Positions 1 through 9,644 of a stretch of DNA of 64,000 nt are shown here, in pieces. This DNA is from Nitrospira sp. (lineage in GTDB: Bacteria > Nitrospirota > Nitrospiria > Nitrospirales > Nitrospiraceae), in assembly GCA_018242685.1 (NCBI GenBank), contig JAFEBM010000020.1:1-64000 (forward strand), in the 5' to 3' direction. The stretch's first letter is position 1, and every line of letters starts with the position of its first letter. The notes beneath the pieces were generated by a model. It was not told the origin of the DNA, searched no databases, and worked only from the letters and a program-made list of their open reading frames with translations. A program made the position numbers and the translations under genes.

Positions 1-158
1 TTGCTCACATAAAGGAAACTGCCGCTCGGTGAGACAACTACATTGCTTGGTACGGCTTCTCCAAACCCTCCATCTCCGCCACCGCCGCTCGGACAGCCGG
101 TCAAAAGGAATAATATCGGCAGAACCAACGACGCCGAGAACCATGATCTTATCTTCAT
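1..158 (-). CDS. Lipoprotein, N-terminal part only (cut by window edge)
   Basis: The reverse strand reads from ATG at 158 into the left edge, so only the first 52 codons are visible. It opens with a basic start (MKIRSW), a hydrophobic stretch and a lipobox LTGC, followed by a glycine-rich linker. The last visible residues (VVVSPSGSFLYVS) resemble the strand pattern of YVTN/lactonase-type beta-propeller repeats, where YVSN is typical. It is therefore probably an exported, lipid-anchored propeller protein. The lipoprotein signal is seen directly; the propeller is inferred from one repeat unit, and the function is unknown. Confidence 0.6.
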   Translation of the reverse strand, partial: MKIRSWFSASLVLPILFLLTGCPSGGGGDGGFGEAVPSNVVVSPSGSFLYVS

Positions 159-311
159 ATGGTGTCCTTCTTATTTGCGCACTAAGTGCGATAGCTATTT
201 CTCGTATAGCACGAGGAAATACGTACACCAACTGAAATGACTTTTTTCGTTGGACTCTGATCGGCTCTCGCTGGCACACTGCTCACACGTCAGCTCGAGA
301 TACAACTGATC

Positions 312-1136
312 TTGCACCATTCACTCACCATTCTCGGATCCGGCTATACTGCCAAGTTTCTCCTGCCGCTCGCCCAACAACGCTACACTCATGTCTTCGC
401 CACCAGTCGAGATCCGGATCGGCGCCTCACATACCTGAGCCTTGCTCAGCGGATACGATTCGACCTGACACAGCCCGAGACATGGCAGGCGATTCCAGCA
501 TCATCCGACGTCTTGTGGTGCTTCCCCGCAACACCGATCGAGTTGGTTCAGCAGTTCGCTGACGCCACATCTCTACGCACGCGTCGCCTGGTGGTACTCG
601 GCAGTACCTCCGCATACGACGTCTGCGCCTCAGCCGAGTATCCTCCACCATGGATTGACGAAACAGCCCCGGTTGACCTGACAAAACCTCGTGTACAAGG
701 TGAAGAACTATTGCGAACTTCCTATGAGGCCATCGTATTGCGAGTTGCGGGAATCTATGGTCCAGGTCGCAATCCTGTTGAGTGGATCAGAACAGGCCGA
801 GTGAACTGCTCGCACAAATATGTCAACCTGATTCACATTGAGGATCTGGTTTCATCCTGCCTTGCAGCCCTCATGCACGCTGAGCCCGGCGGAATCTACA
901 ACATCAGCGATGGACATCCGAGAACCTGGATGGAGATCGGGACGATGGTTGAGCAACGATGGAATATTCGATCTACTGACTCTCGGGATACCGACTCACC
1001 AGGGAAACGTGTGTCAAACAAACGGATGTGCGAGTTGCTGACATTGCAGGGGATAGGTCTGCGCCATAGGGATCTATTCGAGACGCTTGAGTTGATGCAG
1101 CGAAGTTCGCTCAACGAAGCAACGCCGTCACGGTGA
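312..1136 (+). CDS. NAD(P)-dependent SDR-family epimerase/dehydratase-like protein (YeeZ-like)
   Basis: A 274-residue single-domain protein starting at TTG (312). It has an N-terminal Rossmann motif (ILGSGYTAKF, residues 7-16), a beta-strand/serine segment (VLGSTSAYD) matching the catalytic Ser region of extended SDRs, and the typical later blocks VRLAG-like (LRVAGIYGPGR) and NLIHIEDLV. The pattern matches E. coli YeeZ-type SDR proteins, whose substrate is unknown. The classical YxxxK pair is not obvious, as in YeeZ. Its 3' end overlaps the convergent CPBP protease gene by 26 bases. The family call is fairly safe; no substrate can be named. Confidence 0.75.
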   Translation: MHHSLTILGSGYTAKFLLPLAQQRYTHVFATSRDPDRRLTYLSLAQRIRFDLTQPETWQAIPASSDVLWCFPATPIELVQQFADATSLRTRRLVVLGSTSAYDVCASAEYPPPWIDETAPVDLTKPRVQGEELLRTSYEAIVLRVAGIYGPGRNPVEWIRTGRVNCSHKYVNLIHIEDLVSSCLAALMHAEPGGIYNISDGHPRTWMEIGTMVEQRWNIRSTDSRDTDSPGKRVSNKRMCELLTLQGIGLRHRDLFETLELMQRSSLNEATPSR

Positions 1137-2598
1137 GGCACACGAGCAAGTTGTTCGTCGCATGGGCGACCATGCCGGGAATCAGACTTCCTGTCCGTTC
1201 ATAGATCCACGCCCAGAGAAATCCGCTCCAAAACACGCTGAGGAATCCAACCGGGCTATAGCCGTGGGCCAGCGCAAAGACACTGGCGCTGATCAGGGCG
1301 GCAGGAAGAAATGCGAACCGGCGGCGCAGCATTGCAAACAACAATCCACGAAACGCCAGTTCCTCGAAGATCGGGGCGAAGATGACGTACTCGAGGACGC
1401 TCACGGCCATGACGGTCGGCCCCCCCCACACAAGATCCTGATCAAACCATTCCGTCCAGTGGTTATTCAAATTCAGAATCTCGGCGGCGCGTCCCATCAC
1501 CCATTCACCCCAGAGTCCGGCTGCGACCACCGCAAGGATGGTGCACGCCAGGCGTCCAAGGTTTTCCCGCTTGATCCTTAGACCGAAGCCGTTCCGGAAC
1601 GTCAGGCCGGCCGGCTTGAGCAAGTGAACATACGCGAGGGCAAGCAGCGGTAAGTTGGCCAAGGGAATGGCCAAGACATGAAACGCCTGTTCAAATGACG
1701 AGGTGGACAGCATACTTACAGTCATGATGGCCCCCAAAGCACCACCTCGGAGGATGACGGCAGCCGCAGTTCCTCCAGGCCAAGGAGGCGGAACGCCTGG
1801 TACATGGAGGCGCAGGCTGTCTTTCCGCTGTCCCCACAGTCCGACAACAAGCATGATCGACCCAATCACCAGGCACATCAATTCGAACGCGATCAACGGG
1901 CTGATCCATCGCTGAACCCGATCCTCCCCGAGCACCGCCTGCGCTTCAATCGCCTTCAGAAGATCCTGATCGCCCGCACGTCGCGCCAACCGAGCGGCAA
2001 GGTGATCATAGAACCATCCGCTCGACAACGCCTCCGCCAGCGTGGCCTGTAATGCTGCTTCGTGTGTCCGATCAAGCGTCTGGGTTCCATAGGCAGCTTC
2101 GATCAGTTGTCCGAACAGCAGTGCAGACGTACCACGGTTTTGCCAGCGTTTCGTTTCAGCGATTGCCTCCGTTTCTTGCCCGGCCTCCCCAAGTAAGATC
2201 GCCAACCGCAACTTGGAGAGAGGATCATCGGTCGTCTCAATCAGTTCCCGGTACCACTGGATAGCCTCTTCTCTGGCTTCATCATCGCGACCCATCGTCC
2301 AGTCAGCCAGCCATTGCTGCCATTCCGGCGCTCGACGAAAGCTGTCTTGCAGGGTCAGCATACGGCTGACCATCAATTCAAGCGCCCTGTCCGGCTCCTC
2401 AAATCGTTCGAGTTTTGGCAGGGTCACCGAAAACCACAGAATGGTGCCGAGCGCGGCAACGAGGATGCCGGCGCATATCCCGCTTACAACCAGAGACGAT
2501 TGAGAGCTATATGGGGTGGCCGATTGCTTGGAAACAGGAGGCTGGTCACCTTGCGGAGGATCCGGCAATGGTTGGATTGAAAGGGCCTGTTCGCTCAT
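1111..2598 (-). CDS. CPBP-family intramembrane metalloprotease with long N-terminal region
   Basis: A 495-residue membrane protein. An N-terminal membrane anchor (about residues 30-60) is followed by a roughly 180-residue soluble helical, TPR-like region rich in Glu/Ala. Then comes a multi-pass membrane part ending in the CPBP (CAAX protease/Abi) signature: EE at about 412-413 with Arg 417 (FEELAFRG), then FALAHG (His 445) and HATNN (His 479), the residues that bind the catalytic metal in this family. Family members process prenylated or membrane substrates; the substrate here is unknown. The start ATG at 2598 faces the divergent aminotransferase gene across a 141-base spacer. The long N-terminal extension is not part of the core family. 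Confidence 0.85.
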   Translation of the reverse strand: MSEQALSIQPLPDPPQGDQPPVSKQSATPYSSQSSLVVSGICAGILVAALGTILWFSVTLPKLERFEEPDRALELMVSRMLTLQDSFRRAPEWQQWLADWTMGRDDEAREEAIQWYRELIETTDDPLSKLRLAILLGEAGQETEAIAETKRWQNRGTSALLFGQLIEAAYGTQTLDRTHEAALQATLAEALSSGWFYDHLAARLARRAGDQDLLKAIEAQAVLGEDRVQRWISPLIAFELMCLVIGSIMLVVGLWGQRKDSLRLHVPGVPPPWPGGTAAAVILRGGALGAIMTVSMLSTSSFEQAFHVLAIPLANLPLLALAYVHLLKPAGLTFRNGFGLRIKRENLGRLACTILAVVAAGLWGEWVMGRAAEILNLNNHWTEWFDQDLVWGGPTVMAVSVLEYVIFAPIFEELAFRGLLFAMLRRRFAFLPAALISASVFALAHGYSPVGFLSVFWSGFLWAWIYERTGSLIPGMVAHATNNLLVCLTVTALLR

Positions 2599-2739
2599 GA
2601 GTTGCCGACTATATCATTGCCCGTCACTCAACCGAATCCCCCTCAATGTAGCTACGTCGCTTCCATCAGTGTGTTTCTCACATGGCGTTAGTCGGCATAC
2701 TTGGCTATACTAACCGCGCGATTTAAGGAGCAATTTGCG

Positions 2740-3924
2740 ATGAAAAATTTTCTCGCCCCACGACGGCTGCTTCTGGGGCCCGGCCCCAGCAACGTGCATC
2801 CGCGAGTACTCCAAGCCCTCGCAACTCCGCTTGTTGGTCACCTGGACCCGATATTCTTGAATGTGATGAACGACATTCAGGCGCTCTTGCGCCGCGTATT
2901 CTCGACGACTCATCAATTTACGATTGCCGTCTCCGGGACTGGATCAGCCGGCATGGAGGCTGCGATCGTCAACGTCGTTGAGCCGGGCGATGCCGTCGTC
3001 GTGGGCATCAACGGCGTGTTCGGAACCAGACTCGCGGCAATCGTTGAACGCTGCGGAGGGAAAGCTGTTCGAGTGGAAGTTCCGTGGGGGCAGGTGATCG
3101 AACCGGATACGATCGCCGCGGCGCTCCGGCAGTCGAGTCCGGTCAAAGCCGTTGCGCTTGTGCATGCCGAAACTTCGACGGGGGCCTGGCAGCCTCTCGA
3201 TCCGATCAGCGCCCTTTGTCGTCAGTCCAATGCGCTGCTGATTGTTGACACCGTCACCTCGCTTGGCGGAATACCTGTGGAGGTCGATCGGTGGGGCATC
3301 GATGTGTGCTACAGCGCCACGCAAAAATGTCTCAGTTGCCCACCTGGCTTGGCTCCCCTGACGTTAAGTGAGCGCGCCCTTTCAGTCGTCAAGAATCGCC
3401 GATCTCCCTGTCAAAGCTGGTATTTTGATCTGTCCCTCATCGCGGATTACTGGACGGAGCACAAGCGTGCCTATCATCATACGGCGCCGATTTCGATGCT
3501 CTACGCCCTGCGGGAGGCGCTGCGTCTGGTCGAGGAAGAAGGACTGCCGGCCCGGTTCGCTCGTCATCAATTGAATAGCCGTGCGCTGCTCGCAGGACTG
3601 ATGGCGCTCGGTCTCGATCCGTTGCCTCCTCCTGATCGGCGGCTGCCCACGCTGATCTGCGTCACCATTCCAGCGCATATCGATGAGGCAGCCGTCCGAT
3701 CCCGGCTACTTGAATCGTTCGGCATCGAAATCGGCGGAGGCCTTGGCCCTCTCAAGGGAAAGGTCTGGAGAATCGGACTGATGGGAGAATCGTCGACGGA
3801 GGCCAACGTTCTGACTCTGCTGAACGCCATGGAGGAGATCGGTATTCGTAGCGGGTGGGTTTCGACTCCTGGCGCTGCCCTGCAAGCCGCTGCGCATATC
3901 TATAGTGAAAGCGGCACGTTGTGA
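2740..3924 (+). CDS. Class V PLP aminotransferase (alanine/serine-glyoxylate aminotransferase type)
   Basis: A 394-residue PLP enzyme. It contains LLGPGPSNVHPRV near the N-terminus, the cofactor-phosphate segment SGTGSAGMEAA (about 65-75), IVDTVTSLGG with the PLP Asp (about 170), and Lys 196 in YSATQKCLSCPPG as the Schiff-base lysine. These are the hallmarks of the alanine-glyoxylate/serine-pyruvate aminotransferase group, which moves amino groups between Ser or Ala and glyoxylate or pyruvate. The ATG at 2740 is preferred because AAGGAG lies 10 bases upstream and homologs begin near KNFLAPRRLLLGPGP. A possible -10 box TATACT sits at 2706. The stop overlaps the following amidohydrolase start (GTGA), so the two are translationally coupled. 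Confidence 0.88.
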   Translation: MKNFLAPRRLLLGPGPSNVHPRVLQALATPLVGHLDPIFLNVMNDIQALLRRVFSTTHQFTIAVSGTGSAGMEAAIVNVVEPGDAVVVGINGVFGTRLAAIVERCGGKAVRVEVPWGQVIEPDTIAAALRQSSPVKAVALVHAETSTGAWQPLDPISALCRQSNALLIVDTVTSLGGIPVEVDRWGIDVCYSATQKCLSCPPGLAPLTLSERALSVVKNRRSPCQSWYFDLSLIADYWTEHKRAYHHTAPISMLYALREALRLVEEEGLPARFARHQLNSRALLAGLMALGLDPLPPPDRRLPTLICVTIPAHIDEAAVRSRLLESFGIEIGGGLGPLKGKVWRIGLMGESSTEANVLTLLNAMEEIGIRSGWVSTPGAALQAAAHIYSESGTL

Positions 3925-5126
3925 CGATTGCTATTCATCACGCATTCCTCATCGATGGGACAGGTGACCTGCACGATAACGCGACGGTCCTCGTGCGCGG
4001 CACCAAGATTCTGGCAGCCGGCCCAAGCAGCGAGGTCAGAATCCCCAAAGGAGCAGTCCGTATCGACGGCCGCGGCCTCTCGATCATCCCAGGACTCATC
4101 GACTGTCACGTCCATCTGTGCTTGGGCGGAGAGCCGGACGTCGTCGGCACGCTCGAATCAGAGCAACCTTCCTATACATTGTTGAAGTCAGCCACACATG
4201 CGAAGGCGACGGTCGAGGCCGGATTCACCACGGTGCGCGACGTTGGATCTCGGGATCATTCCATCTTCACGCTGAAACAGGCGATCGATTCGGGGCTTCT
4301 GTCTGGACCTCGCATCGTCGGTGCAGGACGCGCCATCTGCATGATCGGAGGCCACGCGCGGTTCATTGGTCATGAAGTGGAAGGCACTGAGCAGGTCAGG
4401 CGGGTTGTGGCTGAACAGATCGCAGCCGGTGCGGGGGTCATCAAGATCATTGCCACGGGAGGAGTACTGACGCCCGGCACCTCACCCGACGAAGCCCAAA
4501 TGACGATGGAGGAATTGGCTGCAGCGGTCGATGCGGCACAGCAAGCTGGGAAAAGAGTTGCAGCCCATGCCCACGGCGCCGCCGGAATGAAGAACGCGAT
4601 CCATGCCGGAGTGCGATCGATCGAACATGCCACCTTGTTGGACGACGAGTCAGGAAACCTCATGAAGCAATATGGCGTCTACATGGTCCCTACCCTGTCA
4701 GCTTTGGCTACGACGGCGGCCTGCCGGCCGGGCTGCGGCATCCCGGAAAGTGCATTGGCAAAATCAAAATCCATGACCAAGCGCCACCAGGCTAGTTTCA
4801 AAGCCGCCCATCAGAGCGGCGTTTTCATCGCAATGGGCACCGATGCTGGAACCCCCTTCAACTATCACGGAGAAAATGCGCAGGAACTCGAGCGTATGGT
4901 CGCTTTCGGCATGACGCCAATGGAGGCCATTGTTGCCTCAACCGCCACGGCAGCCCAACTCATCGGGATTCAGGATTCAGTCGGAACTCTGACCAAAGGA
5001 ATGGAAGCGGATCTCGTGATCCTGAAAGGAAACCCACTCAGAGGGATCGAGATGCTACGCGACCGGGACAAGATTGTAGGCGTGATGAAAGCCGGCAAGT
5101 TTGTGTCAGGACCGCTGGCAAAGTAA
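3921..5126 (+). CDS. Metal-dependent amidohydrolase (imidazolonepropionase/prolidase-like)
   Basis: A 401-residue amidohydrolase-superfamily TIM barrel. The metal-binding sites are visible in order: HVH in IDCHVHLCLGG, a lysine in VIKIIATGG (the likely carbamylated or equivalent bridging residue), His in AAHAHGAAG and SIEHAT, and Asp in MGTDAGTP. The barrel is flanked by N- and C-terminal beta-sandwich strands ending in GMEADLVILKGNP, a standard family ending. It starts at GTG 3921 inside the stop of the aminotransferase gene, so the pair is cotranscribed and may act on one amino-acid-related substrate. Relatives include Xaa-Pro dipeptidase-like and imidazolonepropionase-like hydrolases; the real substrate cannot be read from sequence. 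Confidence 0.85.
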   Translation: MTIAIHHAFLIDGTGDLHDNATVLVRGTKILAAGPSSEVRIPKGAVRIDGRGLSIIPGLIDCHVHLCLGGEPDVVGTLESEQPSYTLLKSATHAKATVEAGFTTVRDVGSRDHSIFTLKQAIDSGLLSGPRIVGAGRAICMIGGHARFIGHEVEGTEQVRRVVAEQIAAGAGVIKIIATGGVLTPGTSPDEAQMTMEELAAAVDAAQQAGKRVAAHAHGAAGMKNAIHAGVRSIEHATLLDDESGNLMKQYGVYMVPTLSALATTAACRPGCGIPESALAKSKSMTKRHQASFKAAHQSGVFIAMGTDAGTPFNYHGENAQELERMVAFGMTPMEAIVASTATAAQLIGIQDSVGTLTKGMEADLVILKGNPLRGIEMLRDRDKIVGVMKAGKFVSGPLAK

Positions 5127-5319
5127 AATTATCCTTCAATCGTCAAGTCATGGCACAAAGCCCACATATAAGTTCGTTTCCGGATCCCATTCCACGTACG
5201 CGGTAAACGTCCTCATGCAGCACCTCCCTCACAGCGCTCATGCCTCTACCGACTTGACTACGATAGCAGATCACATCGGAATAGTGGAGAGGAGAGGGAA
5301 GTTTGACCCTTGAGCGGCA

Positions 5320-5958
5320 CTAGCGTCTCTCGTAGAACAGCTCCAGCGCCGACGCGATGCCGTGCACGCGGCCGTTACGAAAAGCCGTTTCGAGACGATT
5401 CCGCAGCGCGCGAATCCCTCCCTCATCGCCGCGCTTCGTTACGCCCTGCGACACCATCATCTCCACCGCCACTTCAACCAGACGTTGTTTTCGTTCGTCC
5501 ATTTCATCTGTCACGAAGTCACCCACAATGGCCGACGCGCGCGCGGCAACCACGTGCTCCAGAAATGAATCGTAGCCCTGCTCAGCCACCACCTGTTCTC
5601 GGACGAGAGCCAGCTCCGCCTTCACCCGTTGCACATCTTTCATCAAGATCGCGAATAATTCTTTTCTGCCTTCATCGAAGAGCTTCCGCTCCATTTCATC
5701 GAGAATAACGCCGGGATCGACTGTTTCAGCGCGCGGCTCAGCTCCCCAGAACAACCGGTCGTAGGTTTTGCGTTTTTCAGGATCACCGACGATCTCATAC
5801 GCGACATTGATCTCTCTGATCCGCTCGTCTGCATCCTTCTTATGAGGATTCCGGTCGGGATGGTGCTCAAAGACCAGCTTGCGATAGGCTTTCTTAATCT
5901 CTTCGTCGGACGCCTCTCGCGAGACGCCGAGTATCTCGTAATAATTCATCCGTGCCAT
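5320..5958 (-). CDS. J-domain (DnaJ-like) protein
   Basis: A 212-residue protein with an N-terminal J-domain (residues 4-70): NYYEILGVSREAS, the HPD tripeptide at 33-35 that stimulates Hsp70 ATPase, and YDRLFWG at the end of the domain. There is no Gly/Phe or zinc-finger region, so this is a class III (DnaJ-C type) co-chaperone. The remaining 140 residues are helical and charged and match nothing I recognise. The reading frame is open upstream to 6057, but ATG 5958 (or 5949, just before NYYEIL) is preferred because homology begins there. It converges on the amidohydrolase gene; the 193-base gap shows no clear gene. Confidence 0.88.
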   Translation of the reverse strand: MARMNYYEILGVSREASDEEIKKAYRKLVFEHHPDRNPHKKDADERIREINVAYEIVGDPEKRKTYDRLFWGAEPRAETVDPGVILDEMERKLFDEGRKELFAILMKDVQRVKAELALVREQVVAEQGYDSFLEHVVAARASAIVGDFVTDEMDERKQRLVEVAVEMMVSQGVTKRGDEGGIRALRNRLETAFRNGRVHGIASALELFYERR

Positions 5959-6097
5959 GCGAAGGACTATAGCATGAGGTCTTACCGGTTTCATCTCACC
6001 GACACGCTGCTCGTTGGTTGACTTAATTACTGCCACGTAATAGCCTATTGCTACCAAATATTCGTGTGGAAGCTGTACTGTTGCTGATCATGAAGAT

Positions 6098-7492
6098 GTG
6101 TCTATTCGCCTCATGACCGTACCTCATCCAATTTCACTCGCGAAGACATGCCCACGCGGGCTCTTGGAGATTCTGCGAAAAGCCGGTTTTACTTTTGATG
6201 CCGTCAAAGCACGGCTCGGTACGGAATACCGCATGTATATGCCTGAAGGGAGCGGTATAGCCGGGAGATTTCGAGCCTTGGTTCAGTCTGCGGGCATGGG
6301 GGCTGATATCGGAGCTCGAATGTTGTCTGCCAACCGTTTAGGGGTGCTCGGCGCCATCTCAAACTCTTTCATAAGAAGAGGCCCGAAAGATCGATTGGAC
6401 CTGCTGATTTGGTTATTTTTGTTGAATGAGCCCGTACAAACGACGACCCTCAAGTGCCTTTTCTCGGACGGCGATCTCAATGCCCTTGCGGCGATGAACT
6501 TGATTCGTTTGGACAGGGACGTGGCCGTATGTGACCTCGCGATTTTCGAATGTGCGGGCCTCTTTTTTGCGACCGACGCGCGGGTAAAACGTCCGTCCGG
6601 AGTGAACGACGTCATGCCCTTGCATCCGGATTCCTTCGATCTCGTCGGTTCGGTGTCACGAAAGCCGGTGGAGTCGACCTTGGACCTTTGCACTGGCTCA
6701 GGTGTACATGCCCTTGTCGCCGCGCGCCATTCGAAACACGTCGTCGCGACGGACATCAACCCTCGCGCGCTACACTTCGCGGAGTTCAACGCTTGGTTAA
6801 ACGGCATTACGAACATCGAGTTCCAGCAGGGCGATCTCTTCCGCGCCGTAGAAGACTCCGCCTTCGACCTTATTCTTTCAAATCCACCGTACATACCTGA
6901 TACCGACTCCTCCCCAGGCGATAACCGGTCCTGTGGTGGCCAACACGGCGACGTGTTGTGGTCACGGATTCTCCAAGGTCTCGACAAGCATCTGCGCCCG
7001 GGGGGGCTCTGCCAGATGATTCACATGATCGTTCAGTTCGGCGATGAACGCCCAGAAGATAAAATTCGGGCTTTACTTGGTCCGCTTACCGACTCCTGCA
7101 ACATCATTCTTTGCTCCAATACCATCGCCTATCGCAATAAGGAAATCGAGTCCGCTACGCTTGTCCATTATGGTGTGGTCACCATCAAACGAAGTGTGAA
7201 CCCTGGAGGAACATTCTCCATCCGCGCCCCTTTTCATCCGCCGTTGGCCTTTGATATATCAACCCTTCTATCGACTCTTGAGCATACGTCTCTTCCTGAG
7301 GAGCGAATACTCATCGGGCAATCTCACTTTGAGCGGTCAGAGAGAAACAAGATCCTCAGTGGCGCCGGAGCGAGAATGAGGATCGTCAATTTTTTGGCGT
7401 ACTGCTGCATAATCGTACGGCGGGCGCTGCCTGTTCGCAGCTACGTTCGGAGTGCATGGCGCTTTTTTGGTTCACTGCATCAGGTCTTGTAA
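6098..7492 (+). CDS. Class I SAM-dependent methyltransferase with NPPY motif
   Basis: A 464-residue protein with an N-terminal helical region (1-180), then a class I methyltransferase core: motif I LDLCTGSGVHAL (195-206), acidic motif II VVATDINP, and the NPPY catalytic tetrapeptide at 262-265. NPPY is typical of N-methyltransferases acting on planar amide or amine groups (PrmC/HemK, and the PrmB, RsmC and RlmG rRNA or protein enzymes). The substrate is not identifiable. The last 100 residues form a separate extension with a basic, hydrophobic tail. GTG 6098 is the longest start; ATG 6113 is an alternative. The gene stands alone just upstream of the MFS gene (10-base gap). Confidence 0.8.
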   Translation: MSIRLMTVPHPISLAKTCPRGLLEILRKAGFTFDAVKARLGTEYRMYMPEGSGIAGRFRALVQSAGMGADIGARMLSANRLGVLGAISNSFIRRGPKDRLDLLIWLFLLNEPVQTTTLKCLFSDGDLNALAAMNLIRLDRDVAVCDLAIFECAGLFFATDARVKRPSGVNDVMPLHPDSFDLVGSVSRKPVESTLDLCTGSGVHALVAARHSKHVVATDINPRALHFAEFNAWLNGITNIEFQQGDLFRAVEDSAFDLILSNPPYIPDTDSSPGDNRSCGGQHGDVLWSRILQGLDKHLRPGGLCQMIHMIVQFGDERPEDKIRALLGPLTDSCNIILCSNTIAYRNKEIESATLVHYGVVTIKRSVNPGGTFSIRAPFHPPLAFDISTLLSTLEHTSLPEERILIGQSHFERSERNKILSGAGARMRIVNFLAYCCIIVRRALPVRSYVRSAWRFFGSLHQVL

Positions 7493-7502
7493 TCCGTTGC
7501 CG

Positions 7503-8771
7503 ATGACGAATCGATCCTGGCGATCCGGCGTCACGCCTTATCAGTGGCTCGTCCTTTTCGTGGCCTGGCTGGGCTGGGTCTTCGATGCGATGGACGCGAC
7601 GATTTATGCGATCGTTCTCCATCCGGCGCTCCACGATCTGTTGCATGGCGCGACCGGCGGCCCACCCACTACAGAGCAGATCGGTTGGTATGGCGGGATC
7701 ATCTTTTCCATCTTCCTCATCGGCTGGGCCATCGGCGGAATTACGTTTGGGGTCATGGCCGATCGATTTGGACGCACGAAAGTCCTGATCGCCACAATCA
7801 TCATCTACGCCGTCTTCACCGGCGCCGCTGCCTTGGCGGAAACCTGGTGGCACCTTGCAATAGCCAGATTTCTCACCGCGCTCGGCATCGGCGGGGAATG
7901 GGCGGCAGGCGCTGCAATTGTGGCTGAGACATGGCCGGAAGAGAAGCGAGCCAAAGCGGCGGGGATTCTCCAATCGGCTTGGGCCGTCGGGTTCTTTTTG
8001 GCCGCCACAATGAATTTAACGTTGAGAGATGTCTATGGTTGGCGAGGATTGTTCGTCATCGGTATTCTTCCCGCGTTTGTTGCGCTTCTCGTTCGCTGGT
8101 GGGTCAAGGAGCCGGAACGCTGGACCCACGCACACGAACGGCAAGCTGTTCCTCTGACAGCCATCTTTCATGGTGATTTGAGACGAGCGACGTTGGTCGG
8201 TTCTGCCTTGGCGTTTGTCGCGGTGTTCGGTCTCTGGGGAGCGACGAATTGGGCGCCGACCCTGATCCGAGAGTTGCCGGACTTGAAGGGGCAAGATCCG
8301 GCGATGCTGACCAAGTATGTCAGCTACGCCATCATGGCGTTGAACGCTGGGGCGACCTTCGGCTATCTCGGCTTCGGCCCCCTCGCCGACCGGTTCGGCA
8401 GACGACCGGTATTTGCCTTCATGTGCCTCGGAAGCCTCATCATGTTGCCAGTCACCTACTTGATGCCTTCGAGTTATATGGGCGTTCTAATGCTCCTGCC
8501 GATCCTTGGGTTTTTTAATAACGGAATTTTCAGCGGATTTCCGATCTACCTTCCAGAGCTGTACCCCACACAGTTACGGGCGACCGGAGCAGGCTTTTGC
8601 TTCAACGCGGGTCGCGTGCTGGCCTCGACCTCCCCATTCTTAACTGGCTGGCTCGTCACGACTCTTGGCTCCTTCAGCCGGGCTGCGAGCACCGTCGCGC
8701 TGGTCTATCTACTCGGACTTATTGTGCTTTTGTTCGCTCCAGAAACGAAGGGCCGTCGCTTACCGGACTAG
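7503..8771 (+). CDS. MFS transporter (metabolite:H+ symporter type)
   Basis: A 422-residue 12-helix major facilitator. It carries both family loop motifs: GVMADRFGRTKV between helices 2 and 3 and GPLADRFGRRPV between helices 8 and 9, plus RFLTALGIGGEWAAG in helix 4-5, as in the aromatic acid/sialate/sugar-type H+ symporters. The FDAMDATIYA segment in helix 1 recalls the FD-D motif of that group, where the Asp takes part in proton coupling. ATG 7503 is chosen over the open frame back to 7452 because the family N-terminus (TPYQWLVLFVAWLGW) follows directly. The substrate is not predictable from sequence. Confidence 0.88.
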   Translation: MTNRSWRSGVTPYQWLVLFVAWLGWVFDAMDATIYAIVLHPALHDLLHGATGGPPTTEQIGWYGGIIFSIFLIGWAIGGITFGVMADRFGRTKVLIATIIIYAVFTGAAALAETWWHLAIARFLTALGIGGEWAAGAAIVAETWPEEKRAKAAGILQSAWAVGFFLAATMNLTLRDVYGWRGLFVIGILPAFVALLVRWWVKEPERWTHAHERQAVPLTAIFHGDLRRATLVGSALAFVAVFGLWGATNWAPTLIRELPDLKGQDPAMLTKYVSYAIMALNAGATFGYLGFGPLADRFGRRPVFAFMCLGSLIMLPVTYLMPSSYMGVLMLLPILGFFNNGIFSGFPIYLPELYPTQLRATGAGFCFNAGRVLASTSPFLTGWLVTTLGSFSRAASTVALVYLLGLIVLLFAPETKGRRLPD

Positions 8772-8808
8772 CCCTTGACTTGTGGTTGTCCAGGCTTATC
8801 TTGTGGCC

Positions 8809-9495
8809 ATGGATACAACAAGTACCTCACGAGTGCTCACTCACGATGAACGAAAAGCCGCTGAAGCGGCTTTCTCACGTCGACCGTTTAATCCCGTCTG
8901 GTCTGAATCCGCCAAGAGGGTGTATGAAGGCCTCATCCATGCGCTTCCCGCTCTGCCGGACGAGCCCGTTGTCATACCCGATCAGAACGCCGCAAGCAAT
9001 GAATTGCCTACTGAAACGGCTCCTACGTTACCGACGACAGAAGAACCGAAACTCGAAGGCTCGACTGATCCGGCTAAAGCACTCGAAACACGGGCCGACA
9101 TTCCAGCCAACCAATTGATCACGAATCGCCAACAGGCGATTCAAGCCGGATTCCTGATCGATGTGTCGACGGATGCGCAAAAACTCGGACTGACCTTCCC
9201 TGTCACGGTGACGAAGCCTCTCTGGGAAGTCGGGATCGCCCCTGGTGAGTCGATGTCGGATGAGGAGAAGGCTGAACGGTTGCGGGATGTGTTGATGGCG
9301 TTTCGACTTCGCATTGCCGGCCAGGCCACGCTCTCGCCGCTGATCGACTTTCCGGCCATGTTGGCCATGCCGCCAGGCGGTGTGCCGCAACCGGTGCCGT
9401 TGTTCGCGTTGATTCAACCGGACGAACAAAATCACGCGGCGGTCACCCTCCTGCTGCCCAATGAAGTCTCCACGACGATCATTCCGATGAACTGA
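8809..9495 (+). CDS. Hypothetical protein with DUF6573-like C-terminal domain
   Basis: A 228-residue soluble protein. Residues 1-100 are low in hydrophobicity and rich in Glu, Pro and Thr, probably disordered. From about residue 104, ITNRQQAIQAGFLIDVS followed by FPVTVTKPLW resembles DUF6573, a short domain found on plasmids and mobile DNA in many bacteria. The SDEEKAERLRDVL segment continues that pattern. No catalytic motif is visible and no function can be given. It lies between a transporter and the toxin-antitoxin region, and may mark the left border of the accessory segment. ATG 8809 is preferred over 8782 because the extra residues are hydrophobic and unlike the rest. Confidence 0.6.
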   Translation: MDTTSTSRVLTHDERKAAEAAFSRRPFNPVWSESAKRVYEGLIHALPALPDEPVVIPDQNAASNELPTETAPTLPTTEEPKLEGSTDPAKALETRADIPANQLITNRQQAIQAGFLIDVSTDAQKLGLTFPVTVTKPLWEVGIAPGESMSDEEKAERLRDVLMAFRLRIAGQATLSPLIDFPAMLAMPPGGVPQPVPLFALIQPDEQNHAAVTLLLPNEVSTTIIPMN

Positions 9496-9644
9496 TCCGT
9501 CTCAGGTTCTCTTCAACTTCACAGAGTCAAATCCAACTGCGAGGACACCGTTGTCCCCTCCGCTCATGCAACTGTTTTCATTCCGCACCTCTCTTTGCCA
9601 AGCCACGATAGATACGGTATGATGTTCGACAAAAGGCTGATGTT

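Noticed and set aside
4200..5126. Histidine utilisation operon (hutI) for the amidohydrolase
   Set aside because: No other hut genes are nearby and the motifs fit several amidohydrolase subfamilies.
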